NCBI GenBank assembly: GCA_012960155.1 | Contig: DUBU01000014.1 | Coordinates: 51,687 to 115,686, forward strand | Length of the DNA stretch: 64,000 bases | Origin: Micavibrio sp. | Lineage (GTDB): Bacteria > Pseudomonadota > Alphaproteobacteria > Micavibrionales > Micavibrionaceae | Direction: 5' to 3' | Shown: in pieces, positions 17,983-27,072 of the stretch | Numbering within the stretch: the stretch's first letter is position 1 | Layout: each line of letters opens with the position of its first letter | Program-made: the position numbers and the translations under genes | Notes under the pieces: model-generated | What the model saw: only the letters and a program-made list of their open reading frames with translations | Told to the model about the DNA's origin: nothing | Databases searched by the model: none

Positions 17983-18373
17983 AGATTTCGCGCTCCATTT
18001 CTATGATTTCATCTTTAAAATCCGCGAGATTATCGCACTCTTGCTTCAGGCTTGCAATCTGTGTGTCATCCGCAGTCCCCAGCGCATCCTTCTGCGCCTG
18101 ATATGCTTCCATTACAAGCGTATCTGCTGTCAACGCATCAATATAGGCAAACCCAGTCAAAAGCTTGTAAGCCGCCTGCGGAAAATTCGCGACATCACCG
18201 GATACGGATTCCATATACGCCCCACATTTAGACAGCCTCGCTGCCATAACCTTGCTATCATCCTGATCCACGGTCGGCTCCACATAAACCACACCATCGG
18301 TAAATTCAGGCAACGCGTCCTGCGCCATTACAGGCGTCGTCAGAAGCAGCAAAGCCAGAAACAAAGAACGCAT
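17975..18373 (-). CDS. small exported protein of unknown function
   Basis: This 132-residue protein has a signal peptide (MRSLFLALLLLTTPVMA/QDAL) and a mature part of about 115 residues with two cysteines (Cys in LSKCGAY and KQECDNL) that may form a disulfide. The C-terminus is acidic and helical. It is held between pcrA/uvrD, whose TAA overlaps its ATG by one base, and the NDUFA9-like gene, whose start it overlaps by eight bases. The coupling suggests steady co-expression rather than a shared pathway. No family recognised. Confidence 0.8.
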   Translation of the reverse strand: MRSLFLALLLLTTPVMAQDALPEFTDGVVYVEPTVDQDDSKVMAARLSKCGAYMESVSGDVANFPQAAYKLLTGFAYIDALTADTLVMEAYQAQKDALGTADDTQIASLKQECDNLADFKDEIIEMEREIYE

Positions 18374-20622
18374 TACTCGGTTATCTTTTCAACAAAACTA
18401 TCCATGACGCGCTTTTTACCGCCGCGATTAAACGCAATATCCAGCTTATGCCCGTCAATATTAATGATGACGCCATCACCGAATTTATCGTGGAAGACCT
18501 TATCACCGCGCGAGAACTCCGTGCCGTTTTCACTGACTACCTTACGATCGGTAACCGTGGCACTACGGCGCGATGCAACAGAAGACCCTGATGAATCCCA
18601 ATGCGTGGAGCGTCCTGCATTATATAATCCCTGATCGGACTGCACTTCGACATGATCCTTTGGCAACTCGTCAACAAAACGGGATGGAATGGCATTCACC
18701 CAGCTCCCGTACATACGGCGGTTTGCAGCAAAAGAAATAAACGACCGTTTACGTGCGCGGGTAATCCCGACATAGGCCAAACGGCGCTCTTCCTCAAGAC
18801 CGCGCAAACCGCTTTCATCCATACTACGTTGCGACGGGAACAATCCCTCTTCCCAACCGGGCAAGAACACCGCATCAAACTCAAGCCCCTTGGCTGCGTG
18901 CAGCGTCATAATGCTGATAGACTCCGCTTTATGACCGTCACGATTTTCCATGACCAGCGCAATATGCTCTAAGAACTCGGCCATATTCTCGAACTCTTCC
19001 ATACCGGCAATCAGTTCTTTTAAGTTCTCAAGCCTGCCGGGCGCATCCACTTCTTTACTGGATTGCCACATCGCCATGTAACCTGACTCATCCAGAACCT
19101 GCGCTGCCAGATCGGTGTGCTTCATCACGCCCATCTGATCGCGCCAGCGGATAAAATCATCCAGCAGCTTCATCAGTGACGCCTTCATCTTAGGCTTCAG
19201 TTCGTCCGTCTGCGTTAGGTCCATAATCGCATCATGCAGGCTGATACCTTTGCTGCGACCATACGCATAAAGCGTTTGCACAGTCGATGCGCCGATACCG
19301 CGCTTAGGTGTGTTGATAATACGCTCCAGCGCCAGATCATCTGCCGGCTGCGCAATTACGCGGAAATAGGCCAGCGCATCACGGATTTCCATACGTTCAT
19401 AAAAACGCGGCCCGCCAATAACCTTGTAAGAAAGCCCGAGCTTGATAAAGCGCTCTTCAAACTCACGGGTCTGGAAACCGGCACGGATCAGCACAGCCAT
19501 CTGGCTCAAACTCCAGCCTTTGTTTTGCAGCTGCTCAATCTCTTCACCGACCCAGCGCGCCTCTGCTTCACCGTCCCAAAGGCCACGCACAATCAGCTTA
19601 TCGCCATGATCACCACTGGTAAAAAGGCTCTTGCCCAGACGACCTTCATTGTTGCGAATGACACCATTTGCTGCAGCAAGAATATGCCCCGTCGAACGGT
19701 AGTTTTCCTCAAGGCGCACAATTGTTGCCCCCGGAAAGTCTTTTTCGAATTTCAAAATATTGCCGACTTCGGCACCGCGCCAGCCATAGATAGACTGGTC
19801 ATCATCACCAACGCAGCAAATATTGGACGGCCTTTCAGGGTCCGTACTTTTCGCCATTAAACGCAGCCACATATACTGCGCCACGTTTGTATCCTGATAC
19901 TCATCCACCAGAATATATTTAAAACGGCGCTGATATTCCCCAAGCACATCCGCGTTTTGCGGATCACGGAAAATCGTAATCATATGCAGAAGCAGCTCAC
20001 CAAAATCACACGCATTCAAAACACGCAAACGCTGCTGATACTGACCATAAAGCGCAACAAGACGGCCGCCTGCCGCTTCGCCGCCTTCATCGGCAGATAA
20101 ATCCTGCGGGCGCTGTCCTTTATCTTTCCAGCGATCCACCATGGCGATCATCGCCTTCGGTGCCCATTTCTTATGATCAATACCTTCATTTTCCATCAAC
20201 TGCTTCATCAAGCGATTCTGGTCATCAGGATCAAGAATTGTAAAATTGCTGTTCAAACCAACAAGCTCGGCATGACGGCGCAACATTCTGGCCGCCAGCG
20301 CATGGAACGTACCCAGCCACATCCCGTCAACAGGCGCGCCGCCAAGTAAATGACTGACACGCTCCTTCATTTCTTGCGCGGCCTTATTGGTAAAAGTCAC
20401 CGCCAGCACTTCACCCGGAAAGGCTTTGTTGGAGCGCAGAATATGCGCAAGGCGTGTTGTCAGAACGCGGGTTTTACCCGTACCCGCACCCGCTAGCACC
20501 AATACAGGCCCTTCGGTCTGTGATACCGCAGCGCGTTGCGGCTCGTTCAGTGATGTCAGATAAGGGGCGTCCATTGCGTTCGTACCAGAGGCTTGATCAT
20601 GTATTTTTTCGGCTGTATGCAT
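18373..20622 (-). CDS. UvrD/PcrA-type ATP-dependent DNA helicase
   Basis: This 749-residue superfamily 1A helicase unwinds DNA 3' to 5' in nucleotide excision and mismatch repair. It shows the Q-motif LNEPQRAAV, Walker A LAGAGTGKTRVL, motif II ILVDEYQDTN, motif III GDDDQSIYGWRGA, motif IV VRLEENYRS, motif V IMTLHAAKGLEFDAVF and motif VI RRLAYVGITRARK. The C-terminal tail FSRGDKVFHDKFGDGVIINI is the Tudor-like RNA-polymerase-interacting region of PcrA/UvrD. It heads the close run with the small exported protein, NDUFA9-like gene, surA and rsmA. Confidence 0.96.
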   Translation of the reverse strand: MHTAEKIHDQASGTNAMDAPYLTSLNEPQRAAVSQTEGPVLVLAGAGTGKTRVLTTRLAHILRSNKAFPGEVLAVTFTNKAAQEMKERVSHLLGGAPVDGMWLGTFHALAARMLRRHAELVGLNSNFTILDPDDQNRLMKQLMENEGIDHKKWAPKAMIAMVDRWKDKGQRPQDLSADEGGEAAGGRLVALYGQYQQRLRVLNACDFGELLLHMITIFRDPQNADVLGEYQRRFKYILVDEYQDTNVAQYMWLRLMAKSTDPERPSNICCVGDDDQSIYGWRGAEVGNILKFEKDFPGATIVRLEENYRSTGHILAAANGVIRNNEGRLGKSLFTSGDHGDKLIVRGLWDGEAEARWVGEEIEQLQNKGWSLSQMAVLIRAGFQTREFEERFIKLGLSYKVIGGPRFYERMEIRDALAYFRVIAQPADDLALERIINTPKRGIGASTVQTLYAYGRSKGISLHDAIMDLTQTDELKPKMKASLMKLLDDFIRWRDQMGVMKHTDLAAQVLDESGYMAMWQSSKEVDAPGRLENLKELIAGMEEFENMAEFLEHIALVMENRDGHKAESISIMTLHAAKGLEFDAVFLPGWEEGLFPSQRSMDESGLRGLEEERRLAYVGITRARKRSFISFAANRRMYGSWVNAIPSRFVDELPKDHVEVQSDQGLYNAGRSTHWDSSGSSVASRRSATVTDRKVVSENGTEFSRGDKVFHDKFGDGVIINIDGHKLDIAFNRGGKKRVMDSFVEKITE

Positions 20623-20723
20623 ACCCTATTAATAGAGGGCAAACCGCCATAGAATCAAGGCTGAATAAGCTTTTGACGCTACATATCCCTTAATATTAAA
20701 AATGGAAAATCTAGGAAAGTAAG

Positions 20724-20746
20724 AGACGCAAGCCTATTGCGCGTCT
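20724..20746 (-). terminator. possible terminator at the end of the GGDEF gene
   Basis: Six-base arms AGACGC (20724-20729) and GCGTCT (20741-20746) flank an 11-base loop that contains the stop codon. On the minus strand the following bases are CTTACTTTCC, only moderately U-rich. The T-run is better on the plus strand, where no gene feeds in. Confidence 0.3.
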
Positions 20747-21792
20747 TTTTTCTGCTTTTTGCCGGGCGTCGGTGCTGCCGCGACCTGATTACGGCCATTG
20801 TGCTTGGCTGTATACAGCGCCGCATCGGCACGCTCGATCAAATCGGTAATATCTTCTTCAACCGTAAACTCGGCCGCACCAACAGAAATTGTAATACGGC
20901 TAAGCTTCTCGCCTGTATTACGGTTTACGACTTCCTTGCCCGCAATCGCCTTACGCAGCGACTCGCCAACAATGACAGCCGCATGCAGCGGTGTATCTGG
21001 CAAAATAATCGCAAATTCTTCACCGCCATAACGCGCCGCCATATCACGCCCCTTAACGCCATCCGTTAAAGTACGCGCAACAAGACGCAACACCTGATCC
21101 CCGATCTGATGTCCAAAGTTATCATTAAATCCTTTGAAGTGATCGATATCCACCATCAGCAGCGAGAACGCAGCACCGCGATGTTTTGTATCGCTCGCCA
21201 CACGGTCAATTTCAGAATCGAAGGCCTTACGATTGGCAAGACCTGTCAGCGCATCCGTACGGGCCTCCTTACGGACGCTTTCCAAATCGCGCTGCAATTC
21301 TTCCATAATATGCGAAGATTGATCCAGCTGCTCTTCAAGACGCTTGTTCTGCTCCAGCATACCGGCCGTATCAGACATTACATCATCCAGAATACCCTTA
21401 AGATCATCAGCATTCTTTACGTTCATCATACGCTCGGAAACACCGCCGAGCTTGCCAGAGTAATCATGTGTGGCCGTACGCACATCACGTACCGCGCCCG
21501 ACATACTTTGAATAGTACTGTTGATCTGGTCACCTGCACGGCGCACCGCTTCTTCTTGCGGACTTTCGCTCAAGTAACGCTCATACAATTCGATGCAGCG
21601 GCGATCTGTAATCTGCTGCTGATTGGAAACCAGAACATCAATGGCGCGGGCAATCTCGGGGCTTTGACCTGAATAATAAACGTACCACAGCTCAAAAATA
21701 TCAGGCGTGCACACCAGATCTTCCTTTTGAATACGATCAAAAGCAGATTTGGATAGCTTGGCAGCCTCTTTTTTATCGTGTGAATATTCCAA
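20734..21792 (-). CDS. GGDEF-domain diguanylate cyclase
   Basis: This 352-residue protein makes cyclic di-GMP, judging from the intact active-site loop RYGGEEFAIILPDT in a full GGDEF domain (residues about 180-340, starting ARTDALTGLANRKAFD). The product-inhibition site five residues before GGEEF reads KGRD instead of RxxD, so feedback control may be weak. The N-terminal half is helical with a coiled-coil segment (MLEQNKRLEEQLDQSSHIMEELQRDLESV) and no membrane helix; it is a cytoplasmic sensor-like region of unknown input. The gene stands alone, with 149 bases to the LOG gene upstream. Confidence 0.93.
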   Translation of the reverse strand: MEYSHDKKEAAKLSKSAFDRIQKEDLVCTPDIFELWYVYYSGQSPEIARAIDVLVSNQQQITDRRCIELYERYLSESPQEEAVRRAGDQINSTIQSMSGAVRDVRTATHDYSGKLGGVSERMMNVKNADDLKGILDDVMSDTAGMLEQNKRLEEQLDQSSHIMEELQRDLESVRKEARTDALTGLANRKAFDSEIDRVASDTKHRGAAFSLLMVDIDHFKGFNDNFGHQIGDQVLRLVARTLTDGVKGRDMAARYGGEEFAIILPDTPLHAAVIVGESLRKAIAGKEVVNRNTGEKLSRITISVGAAEFTVEEDITDLIERADAALYTAKHNGRNQVAAAPTPGKKQKKDAQ

Positions 21793-21941
21793 CTTTAAGT
21801 ACCCTTAATATCTTCCATGAAGACTAACAGTGTAAGACGATAACCCCAAGCGAAAACGATCGCGACAAGGTATTTATATCATGCAGCACAGGTGCTTAAC
21901 GCCTACTTAAAATTACCTAAAATCAGAAACAAAGATCCTGA

Positions 21942-22526
21942 TTAAATCCACTTTGTTTTGGGATCGATCGTTTCTGACTTCGCATTGGCGAGCGCTTCAG
22001 GCACATCGGCTACATCGTCTACAACAATCATATGGTCCAGATCAGCCTGACGGGCAAATCCTTCGGTCACAATATTTTCAACCAGCTTGATCAGCGGCGT
22101 CCAGTAACCCTTCAAGTTCACAACAATAATCGGCTTGTCATGCAGGCCTAGCTGCCACCATGTGAAAATTTCAAAAAACTCGTCCATCGTGCCAAGGCCA
22201 CCCGGCAAGATCAGGAATGCATCCGCATGATCAACCATCATCTGCTTACGCTCATGCATGCTGTCGACAACATGCAATTCCGTCAGGCCTGTATGCGCAA
22301 CTTCCTTATCAGCGATATGCTTGGGAATAATGCCGATCACTTCGCCGCCATTTTTAATCGCTGTATCGGCAACAATGCCCATCAATCCGACATGACCGCC
22401 GCCATAGACCGTGCGCATACCTTTTTCTGCTAGGCTCTTACCCAGCGTGGCTGCCGCATCTTTAAAATCCTGATCTACGTTATTGGATGATCCGCAATAA
22501 ACACATACGCTTTTAATATTACTCAC
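21942..22526 (-). CDS. LOG-family protein (cytokinin riboside 5'-monophosphate phosphoribohydrolase-like)
   Basis: This 194-residue protein belongs to the Lonely Guy/TIGR00730 family, which cleaves ribose-5-phosphate from nucleoside monophosphates. It has the family start SVCVYCGSSNNVD, the GGGHVGLMG loop, the MHERKQMM motif and the catalytic signature LPGGLGTMDEFFEIFTW. In non-plant bacteria the physiological substrate is probably AMP or a modified base. Its ATG overlaps the stop of the DUF1311-like gene by four bases, so the two are translationally coupled. Confidence 0.93.
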   Translation of the reverse strand: MSNIKSVCVYCGSSNNVDQDFKDAAATLGKSLAEKGMRTVYGGGHVGLMGIVADTAIKNGGEVIGIIPKHIADKEVAHTGLTELHVVDSMHERKQMMVDHADAFLILPGGLGTMDEFFEIFTWWQLGLHDKPIIVVNLKGYWTPLIKLVENIVTEGFARQADLDHMIVVDDVADVPEALANAKSETIDPKTKWI

Positions 22527-23446
22527 TGTGATTCCCCATCAGTATCTTTGTTAACAACGGTGTAGCTCAAACCGTCCCAATGAATAGCGACAGGTGTACA
22601 GATTTTATCATCGATCACAAGCGTTTTCTGACAACGCGGCGTTTCTTCTTCAACGTTTGTGCTGGCAATCTCTTCAACAGCAATACTGACAGACGGGCGA
22701 CAAAGATGTGCAGCACCCTTTACTTCTGTCTGGTTCAGCTCATCTACCACAATCTTGTGAACAGATGGTGTCGGAATACCGGCATTTGGGTTATCCGAAA
22801 TCGCAACCACCAACGACACCTCATTCGCTTTTTCACGCTTGGAAACAGATGAACGATCAACAATCAGCGCCTCTTGAATATGGGCAATAGACAGGCCTGT
22901 CATAATTTGTTCATCCTGACCGTCACAATTCAAATCCGCCGATACAAAACTACCAAAGCGCCAAAAAATATCAGGGTAGCTCTCGGTTAAAACATTCATC
23001 CAACGTGGCTGATTGGCAAACTCACGCGGGCTTGCCGCAATTTGTTCTTCGGTAGCAGCCTGTAAAACGGAATTACGCAAATCAGTCAGATCCGTCACGC
23101 ATGATAATTCATACGCACGATCCAATGAGGCCGTACCTGATAATGTCGCTTCCCACTTACAATGAGCATCGCGATACATAATCCAGTTCTTTTGAGATTC
23201 GGCCAGCTCCTGACGGGCATCGCCTTCCTGTGTTTCCATCAGCGCGCGGTATGTTTCGCCCATACGGGTCTGCGCCTCATCCTTCTTCTTGTTCACACAA
23301 TCATGAACCTCGGATGTGCTCTTGGCTCTGGCACACGGATCCACGCCGTTTCTTTGCGCGTACGCTTCGCTGTTAAACATCACCAGCGAGAGAAGCAACG
23401 TTGTGGAGAAAAGAGAAAGACAAACAAGGAATAGATTTTGGCGCAT
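22523..23446 (-). CDS. exported DUF1311/LprI-N-domain protein
   Basis: From the ATG at 23446 this is 307 residues with a signal peptide (MRQNLFLVCLSLFSTTLLLS...EAYA). Residues about 30-120 form a DUF1311 (lysozyme-inhibitor LprI N-terminal) domain: DPCARAKSTSEVHDCVNKKKDEAQTRM and WIMYRDAHCKWEA contain the conserved cysteines. The rest is a beta-rich unknown region with SADLNCDGQDEQIM, reminiscent of a repeat- or calcium-binding loop, and two late cysteines. The upstream in-frame ATG at 23470 would spoil the signal peptide and is not preferred. It is coupled to the LOG gene. Role in the envelope unknown. Confidence 0.8.
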   Translation of the reverse strand: MRQNLFLVCLSLFSTTLLLSLVMFNSEAYAQRNGVDPCARAKSTSEVHDCVNKKKDEAQTRMGETYRALMETQEGDARQELAESQKNWIMYRDAHCKWEATLSGTASLDRAYELSCVTDLTDLRNSVLQAATEEQIAASPREFANQPRWMNVLTESYPDIFWRFGSFVSADLNCDGQDEQIMTGLSIAHIQEALIVDRSSVSKREKANEVSLVVAISDNPNAGIPTPSVHKIVVDELNQTEVKGAAHLCRPSVSIAVEEIASTNVEEETPRCQKTLVIDDKICTPVAIHWDGLSYTVVNKDTDGESQ

Positions 23447-23563
23447 GATTTTTCCGGATTTAAAAAACATAGAAAGCAGTCCTACTTACTGTTATAGCTG
23501 ATTATTACAAACACGAACAGACCCCTTACGACTAAAACCTTCGCCGTAACAAAGGCAGCATCC

Positions 23564-24172
23564 ATGCTTGATAGTCATATCAGACCCTTTATAGACCCGC
23601 CGCTCAATCGTATAGCCCGCCTTTTAGTACAGGCAAGTATCTCTGCCAATACCGTTACCCTAACAGGCTTTACGGTCGGGTTAACCGCCTGTGCGTGCCT
23701 GGCCTTACAATACTATACGGCAGCACTGTGCCTAATCCTGCTCTCCCGTATTATTGATGGTCTTGATGGCGCCGTGGCGCGGGCAGGAAAGGGGGCTACG
23801 GATTGCGGCGCCTATCTTGATACACTGACAGACTTCATATTCTACAGCGGTGTCGTATTCTGTTTTGCGCTCGGTAAACCTGATACCGCCATTCCCGCAG
23901 CTTTTTTGATTTTCAGCTTCATAGGGACAGCTACATCATTTCTGACCTTCGGCATTCTGGCCGCACAACACGGCATGACGCACGATAAACAGGGTAAAAA
24001 ATCTTTTTACTACGCGGCAGGGCTCTGCGAAGGCAGCGAAACCATTATCTTCTTTGTTCTATTCTGCCTGTTTCCCGCCTATTTTGCGCAACTGGCGATC
24101 ACCTTCGGCATATTATGCTGGATTACAACAGCAGGGCGCACAGCCATAGCCGTTAAAACATTCAAATCATAA
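23564..24172 (+). CDS. CDP-alcohol phosphatidyltransferase family protein
   Basis: This 202-residue integral membrane protein has the complete family signature DG-x2-DG-x2-AR-x8-G-x3-D-x3-D as IDGLDGAVARAGKG followed by CGAYLDTLTD, starting near residue 63. Four to six hydrophobic helices surround it. It transfers a phosphatidyl group from CDP-diacylglycerol to an alcohol; the acceptor cannot be read from the sequence, and it is not obviously PgsA or PssA. It is divergent from the DUF1311 gene and convergent with the Ala-rich gene 24188-25243. Confidence 0.9.
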   Translation: MLDSHIRPFIDPPLNRIARLLVQASISANTVTLTGFTVGLTACACLALQYYTAALCLILLSRIIDGLDGAVARAGKGATDCGAYLDTLTDFIFYSGVVFCFALGKPDTAIPAAFLIFSFIGTATSFLTFGILAAQHGMTHDKQGKKSFYYAAGLCEGSETIIFFVLFCLFPAYFAQLAITFGILCWITTAGRTAIAVKTFKS

Positions 24173-24187
24173 ATGATGATGGTTTAA

Positions 24188-25243
24188 TTAACCCAGACGC
24201 AGCGGATTAAACGTATCCTGTGACAGGTTAGGATTGTCCATAACCAGTGCCGCTTGCTGCGCTTCATCCAGATCAAGGGCGGCTATCGGCATTTCGGAAG
24301 AAGCTTCCTCGATAGAAATACCTGTCTCACGCCAGCGCTGGTACATCGCAGAGCCCAAATCGGCATCTTCCTGCATTGTATCAAGCTCGGCCATAATGGC
24401 ATTCATGCCTTCTTCACTGAACATACCGGGCTTCATGTCTTCTAATGATGCTTCGGTGCTGTAACGGATTTCAGCCATATTCAACTTACCGAAACCGGGG
24501 CCTTCGGCCATAGAACGGTTCATCGCACTGCCCATCGGGCTTGGCGCTGTTGTTGTCGTGCCTGCCATAACGTCAATAGTCTGATGACCGGCGCTTGAGT
24601 CATAAGACCCGCGCATCGCATCCGCAGCCGCACTCTTGAACGCGCCGCTTGATGGCCTGTTAGCAGTAATAAAGCTACCAGCACCCGCCATATCAATGGC
24701 AGCACCCGCGGCAGGGAATGCTACTTTAGCAGCCGCCGCAACAATCGAAGTCGATGCTGCCGAAGCAACAACACCGCGCATCCCGCCGCCACTAGGAGCC
24801 GCAGGCGCCGCAGCACCTTTCATTTCTTTTTGAACCGCTGCCATTGCCTGTTTGGCATCTTGTACAGCAGCACCTTTAGCCTGCGCAAAATCACCTGCCG
24901 CCTTGGCACCTTGGCCACTGGCAGCCGTCATTTTACCGGCTTCTAGCTTGGTTGTTTCTTGTGACATCGTGCGCGCTTTCTGCATCGCAGATATAGCATC
25001 CTGAACAGGATCATTCGGTTTTTGATCCTGCGCAACCTCTTGCGAGCCCGCGTCTTGAATAATTGGTCTGGAAATATTCGGCTGTGTACGATCGACCAGC
25101 ACATCCATGAAGGCGTCACTATAATCCGCGCCCAAATCAACATCCAGCGCGCCACCGAACTCATCTAATGAGCTCAGAGCATCAGTGGCGAACATATCGC
25201 CTTGGGCTGCAGGGCCAAAAGCCCCATCTGATAAGGACATCAC
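24188..25243 (-). CDS. Ala-rich hypothetical protein
   Basis: This 351-residue protein has an acidic N-terminus (about 1-65), a helical, Ala/Gln/Lys-rich centre (residues about 85-150, TTKLEAGKMTAASGQGAKAAGDFAQAK), a Gly/Ala hydrophobic segment (about 150-195, GGGMRGVVASAAST...AGAAIDMAGAG) and an acidic C-terminus (about 255-351). The hydrophobic segment could insert in a membrane, but there is no signal peptide. I do not recognise the family. A good sigma-70-like promoter lies upstream (25274-25301). Gene 36312-37106 has a comparable layout with a Gly-rich segment, but I cannot show that they are homologous. Confidence 0.7.
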   Translation of the reverse strand: MMSLSDGAFGPAAQGDMFATDALSSLDEFGGALDVDLGADYSDAFMDVLVDRTQPNISRPIIQDAGSQEVAQDQKPNDPVQDAISAMQKARTMSQETTKLEAGKMTAASGQGAKAAGDFAQAKGAAVQDAKQAMAAVQKEMKGAAAPAAPSGGGMRGVVASAASTSIVAAAAKVAFPAAGAAIDMAGAGSFITANRPSSGAFKSAAADAMRGSYDSSAGHQTIDVMAGTTTTAPSPMGSAMNRSMAEGPGFGKLNMAEIRYSTEASLEDMKPGMFSEEGMNAIMAELDTMQEDADLGSAMYQRWRETGISIEEASSEMPIAALDLDEAQQAALVMDNPNLSQDTFNPLRLG

Positions 25244-25273
25244 AACACCTTAAAAAGAACATCTCTATACCGT

Positions 25274-25301
25274 TATATAGTTGATATTATTCATTTTTCA
25301 A
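25274..25301 (-). promoter_or_regulatory. sigma-70-like promoter of the Ala-rich gene
   Basis: On the minus strand TTGAAA (25301-25296) and TATATA (25279-25274) are 16 bases apart, followed by a leader of about 20-25 bases to the ATG at 25243. TATAAC two bases further on is an alternative -10. Confidence 0.5.
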
Positions 25302-25489
25302 CTTTTGAACGGCTTTTTAACTTACAAAGATCATAACACTTAATGTGTTAAGATTCTTTTACCACCTAACTACATTTTACCGTAATTGGCCATATTTGTA
25401 CAACATTTCGGGCGAATTTACAAATTTCTTACAACCCGCTAAGCCTTTGTTACAAAAGGATTCAGACTCCCTTATAACAAAAATCGACC

Positions 25490-27013
25490 CTAAATCCTTA
25501 CAGGCCTGAACCCCAGCGCCTCTGCCACATGATGTTTCTGCACATTATCCTGCGCATCCAGATCGGCAATCGTCCGCGCCACACGCAATAATCTATGATA
25601 GGCCCGCGCTGATAATTTCAGCTTCTCCGCTGCATCCGCCAGCATCGTGCGGCTGCCATCATCCAGCGCAATAATCTTTTCCACCATAGCCGCTGGCATA
25701 TCGGCATTTATGCTCGCCCCGCCCATTTCGGCCTGAAAATCCTTAAACCGTGCAGCCTGCATACCGAGTGCTCGCAATGTACGCGCGCGCACCGTTTCCG
25801 AACGCTCGCCACCCGATTTCGTTCCCAGATCCGCCACCGTGACCGCAGGCACATCAACACGCAAATCAAAACGGTCCATCAACGGGCCCGAAATCTTCGC
25901 CTGATAATCCGTACCGCAGCGCGGCGCACGCGTACACTCCATATCAGGGTCGCCCAAATACCCGCAGCGGCAAGGGTTCATCGCCGCGATTAACTGGAAA
26001 TTCGCAGGGTAGGTAACGTGCTGGTTCACCCGTGCCACCAGCGCCTTGCCTGTCTCCAGCGGCTGCCTTAATGATTCAAGTGTCCCGCGCGCAAATTCAG
26101 GAAGCTCGTCCAAAAACAAAACCCCGTGATGCGCCAGCGATATCTCCCCCGGCTTGGCCTTCTGCCCGCCGCCAACCAGCGCAGGCAGAGACGCCGAATG
26201 ATGCGGATCACGAAACGGGCGCGTCTTTATAAGGCCGCCCTCTGGAAGCGTCCCCGCCAGCGAATGGATCATCGAAACCTCAAGCGCCTCTTTCGGCGAT
26301 AATGGCGGCAAAATACCAGGCAAGCATGATGCCAGCATAGATTTTCCTGACCCGGGCGGGCCGCACATCATCAAGTTATGACCACCCGCCGCCGTAATTT
26401 CCAGCGCGCGCTTAGCAAGCTCTTGTCCTTTAACTTCGGATAAATCAGGCACACGCATAGGCGCATCTTCCGTGGATAGCTGCGCCTCGGGACGACCTAA
26501 AATTTGCGTACCTTTCATATGGTTGATCAGCTGCAGCAAATCCTGCGGCGCCAAAATATCCAGATCACCCGCCCAAGCGGCCTCACCGCCACATGCCTTC
26601 GGGCAGATCAGGTGATTATCATTTGACCCCGCATGCAGCGCGGCGGGCAATATCCCTGCCACCGCACGGATCGAGGCATCCAGCGATAATTCACCCAGCA
26701 CCACATAACGCTCCAGCTCATTCGCGGGAATAATATCCAGCGCCGCCATCACCCCCAGCGCAATCGGCAAATCAAAATGACTGCCTTCTTTAGAGAGATC
26801 CGCAGGCGCCAAATTCACCGTGAGTCTTTTCGGCGGCAGCGCAATCCCCAGCGCATGCAACGCGGCCCGCACCCTTTCCTTACTCTCCGCCACCGCCTTA
26901 TCAGGCAACCCCACAATCGTAAACGCAGGCAGCCCATTAGAAATCTGCACCTGCACATCCACAGGCCGCACATCAATCCCCTGAAACGCTACCGTGTTAA
27001 TTCTGGCAACCAC
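25490..27013 (-). CDS. comM: YifB/ComM family Mg-chelatase-like AAA+ ATPase
   Basis: This 507-residue protein has the N-terminal ChlI-like domain (VARINTVAFQGIDVRPVDVQVQ), a Walker A loop CGPPGSGKSMLASCLPG, Walker B GVLFLDELPEF, the insert PCRCGYLGD...CTRAPRCG with four cysteines that may bind zinc, and a C-terminal helical domain (LSARAYHRLLRVARTIADLD). ComM is a hexameric helicase that promotes branch migration during natural transformation in some bacteria; here the role is inferred. It starts at GTG 27013 with AAGGGGA nine bases before. It is divergent from the AT-rich orphan gene by 59 bases. Confidence 0.93.
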   Translation of the reverse strand: MVARINTVAFQGIDVRPVDVQVQISNGLPAFTIVGLPDKAVAESKERVRAALHALGIALPPKRLTVNLAPADLSKEGSHFDLPIALGVMAALDIIPANELERYVVLGELSLDASIRAVAGILPAALHAGSNDNHLICPKACGGEAAWAGDLDILAPQDLLQLINHMKGTQILGRPEAQLSTEDAPMRVPDLSEVKGQELAKRALEITAAGGHNLMMCGPPGSGKSMLASCLPGILPPLSPKEALEVSMIHSLAGTLPEGGLIKTRPFRDPHHSASLPALVGGGQKAKPGEISLAHHGVLFLDELPEFARGTLESLRQPLETGKALVARVNQHVTYPANFQLIAAMNPCRCGYLGDPDMECTRAPRCGTDYQAKISGPLMDRFDLRVDVPAVTVADLGTKSGGERSETVRARTLRALGMQAARFKDFQAEMGGASINADMPAAMVEKIIALDDGSRTMLADAAEKLKLSARAYHRLLRVARTIADLDAQDNVQKHHVAEALGFRPVRI

Positions 27014-27072
27014 GCCGATATTCCCCTTTTGTTCTCATATTTTCTTTATGGCATAACTGTTATAATAATCAA

